From contig RGEP01000105.1 in assembly GCA_009918225.1 (NCBI GenBank), positions 1-6,356 on the forward strand: 6,356 nt of DNA, read 5' to 3'. Positions 4,708-6,356 of this stretch are shown piece by piece. Source of the stretch: Betaproteobacteria bacterium (GTDB lineage Bacteria > Pseudomonadota > Gammaproteobacteria > Burkholderiales > Burkholderiaceae_C). The notes under the pieces are model-generated. The model was not told where the DNA came from. It saw only the letters and a program-made list of their open reading frames with translations, and made no database searches. The position numbers and the translations under genes are program-made. How positions within the stretch are numbered: position 1 is the stretch's first letter; the number at the start of each line of letters is the position of its first letter.

Positions 4708-6356
4708 TCAAGCCGACGGTTCCAAGGGCCGTACCGACCCGGGGACAATTTGGGCGCCCGGAAACTGCGCCAACAGGTCTTGCACCAAAGGATCTTGCCG
4801 GATCAGGGCCTCGGCCTGCGCCTGCTTGCGTTCGCGACGGCGGGTTTCGCGCAGCGCCACGCTGTCGCTGACCTCACCCAGCTGCACCTGCAGCGTCCAG
4901 CGTTGGCCTGTGTGCTGTTGCAGGGCATCGCTGAGCTTGGCCACCAAGGCCTCGGTGGCCAGGGACTCGCTGCGCACGCGCAGCTGCAGCCGCTGCTCAT
5001 CCTCATGAAGGGCCACACATTGGGCCTGCAGTCCCAACTCCCGAGCCAGGGCGTTGACCGATTGCGACTGCACCAGGGCGCTGATCCACGTGCACCAGCG
5101 CTCCATTGCCACAGGATCCACGGCATCGGCCTCAAGCGCAGGCGGGGCAGTAGAGCTGGGAGCTGCAGGAGCGGCTGGCGTCGGTGCCGCAGCAGGGCCC
5201 AGGGCCGGGCGCAGGTCCACGCGAGCCGGGCGATGCCCAGTGGCCACCAAGGCCTGTGGTGCGCTGCGCACAGGTGCACTCTCCACAGGCCCCCTGACGA
5301 ATGCGCAATAGCGCCAGGCAACCATCAGCAGCGCCGCGTGCTCATCCGGTGCCAACCCCAATTCGGGGCGAGCCGCCAGGAGCATCGAGTACAGCAGCTG
5401 CACTTCCTGCGGATCCCATCGGCCTGCCAGCGCTCGCCAAGGCTCATCGTGGGCGTCCAAGAGGCTGCCGGGCAGGTTCTGCTCCAACGCGATGGACTGC
5501 AGCGCTTGTGCCATGGCATCCAGAGCGGCGGTTGCCGACTGCCCGCTGTCCTTCAAGGCTTGTTGGGCTTGCACCACGGCCGCGGTGTCACGCGCGGCCA
5601 AAGCGTGCAGCCATGCCACCGCATGGCCCTCATCCACCACACCGATCATGGCGCGCACAGCGGCGGCCTCCAGCCGGCCTTGCCCATAGGCCAAGGCCTG
5701 GTCGGTCAGCGACAGGGCGTCGCGCATCGAGCCCCGCGCCGCTCGGCCCAGCACCGACAGCGCCTCCTCTTCAAAGGGCACCCCTTCCGCTTTCAGCACC
5801 TGGGCAAGATGCTCCTGAACGGTTTCAGGCGTCATGGGCCGCAGGTTGAACTGCAGGCATCGGCTGAGCACCGTGGGCAACATCTTCTCGGGGTCGGTGG
5901 TGGCCAGCACGAACTTGAGGTAGTCCGGCGGCTCTTCCAGGGTCTTGAGCAGGGCGTTGAAGGCGTCCTTGGTGAGTTGATGCGCCTCATCGATCATGAA
6001 CACCTTGTAGCGACCCACGGTAGGCTTGTAGGCCGCACGCTCCAAGAGGTCGCGGATTTCGTCAATGCTGCGGTTGCTGGCCGCGTCAAGCTCCACATAG
6101 TCGACGTAGCGATCCGCGTCGATTTCTCGGCAGGCGCTGCACTGGCCACATGGCTGCGCCGTCACGCCCCCCTGGCCATCGGTGCCCGTGCAGTTCAGGC
6201 TCTTGGCCAGAATGCGCGACACCGTGGTCTTGCCGATACCCCGCGTGCCGGTGAACAAATAGGCATGGTGCAGGCGGCCCGTGGACAGCGCTGAGCTCAG
6301 CGCACGGACCACGGCCTCTTGGCCCACCATCTGGCCGAAGGTGCGGGGCCGGTACT
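4708..6356 (-). CDS. dnaX: DNA polymerase III subunit tau (DnaX), 5' end cut
   Basis: ATPase of the clamp loader, which opens the beta clamp and, as tau, ties polymerase cores to the replicative helicase. 548 residues are visible, beginning YRPRTFGQMVGQEAV; about ten N-terminal residues (usually M-S-x-x-V-L-A-R-K) lie beyond the window. The AAA+ module shows Walker A GTRGIGKTT (6223-6249), a four-Cys zinc module (Cys codons between 6130 and 6192), Walker B VFMIDEAH (5980-6003), ALLKTLEEPP, sensor LATTD and the arginine-finger motif LSRC (Arg codon at 5860-5862). GSMRDALSLTDQALA is the sensor 2 region. A clamp-loader collar domain, a Pro/Ala-rich linker (about 5110-5205) and a tau-specific C-terminal domain follow. 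The zinc loop has 13 residues between the first two Cys, against 8 in E. coli. No A-rich slippery site for a gamma form is seen. It heads the ybaB-recR operon; its promoter is outside the window. Confidence 0.97.
   Translation of the reverse strand, partial: YRPRTFGQMVGQEAVVRALSSALSTGRLHHAYLFTGTRGIGKTTVSRILAKSLNCTGTDGQGGVTAQPCGQCSACREIDADRYVDYVELDAASNRSIDEIRDLLERAAYKPTVGRYKVFMIDEAHQLTKDAFNALLKTLEEPPDYLKFVLATTDPEKMLPTVLSRCLQFNLRPMTPETVQEHLAQVLKAEGVPFEEEALSVLGRAARGSMRDALSLTDQALAYGQGRLEAAAVRAMIGVVDEGHAVAWLHALAARDTAAVVQAQQALKDSGQSATAALDAMAQALQSIALEQNLPGSLLDAHDEPWRALAGRWDPQEVQLLYSMLLAARPELGLAPDEHAALLMVAWRYCAFVRGPVESAPVRSAPQALVATGHRPARVDLRPALGPAAAPTPAAPAAPSSTAPPALEADAVDPVAMERWCTWISALVQSQSVNALARELGLQAQCVALHEDEQRLQLRVRSESLATEALVAKLSDALQQHTGQRWTLQVQLGEVSDSVALRETRRRERKQAQAEALIRQDPLVQDLLAQFPGAQIVPGSVRPLEPSA

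Noticed and set aside
4652..4711. A 20-residue N-terminal extension of YbaB
   Set aside because: The added residues are not like the family, while ATG 4651 has a ribosome site and gives the usual length.
4657..6294. A 545-codon open frame on the plus strand opposite dnaX
   Set aside because: It is fully antisense to an unmistakable dnaX. Its translation is rich in Arg, Gln, His and Gly with no recognisable domain, as expected from the mirrored codon bias of a GC-rich gene.

Overview
This window is an ordinary stretch of a GC-rich proteobacterial chromosome, most likely a betaproteobacterium of the order Burkholderiales. That assignment is an inference from the high GC content, the style of the proteins and the gene order. 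It holds six recognisable protein genes plus the first part of a seventh. Nearly every base is coding. I see no RNA gene, mobile element, CRISPR array or phage-like gene.

Left block (1 to 3605). Two gene pairs diverge from a point near 1245. Leftward run a YafS-type SAM-dependent methyltransferase and rnhA (RNase HI, cut by the window edge); they overlap by 4 bases (ATGA). Rightward run gloB (hydroxyacylglutathione hydrolase) and mltD (lipoprotein murein transglycosylase), which also overlap by 4 bases (GTGA) if the better mltD start is used. The order mltD-gloB-yafS-rnhA is, as I recall it, the same as in Escherichia coli, so this neighbourhood is old. The two divergent start codons are only 6 bases apart, so the gloB promoter candidate (a perfect TATAAT) must lie inside the 5' end of the methyltransferase gene.

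Middle (3606 to 3731). A 126-base convergent gap separates mltD from recR. It holds one GC-rich hairpin just after the mltD stop and a short 9-base tandem repeat, and nothing that looks like a gene.

Right block (3732 to 6356). The classic dnaX-ybaB(ebfC)-recR operon runs leftward. DnaX is the clamp-loader subunit of DNA polymerase III, YbaB/EbfC is a small nucleoid-associated protein, and RecR acts with RecFO in recombinational gap repair. The spacing is tight (56 and 2 bases). dnaX lacks only its first few codons at the window edge.

Taken together the window covers replication and repair (rnhA, dnaX, ybaB, recR), methylglyoxal detoxification (gloB) and cell-wall turnover (mltD). The least understood gene is the YafS-type methyltransferase. 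I found no new biological system here.
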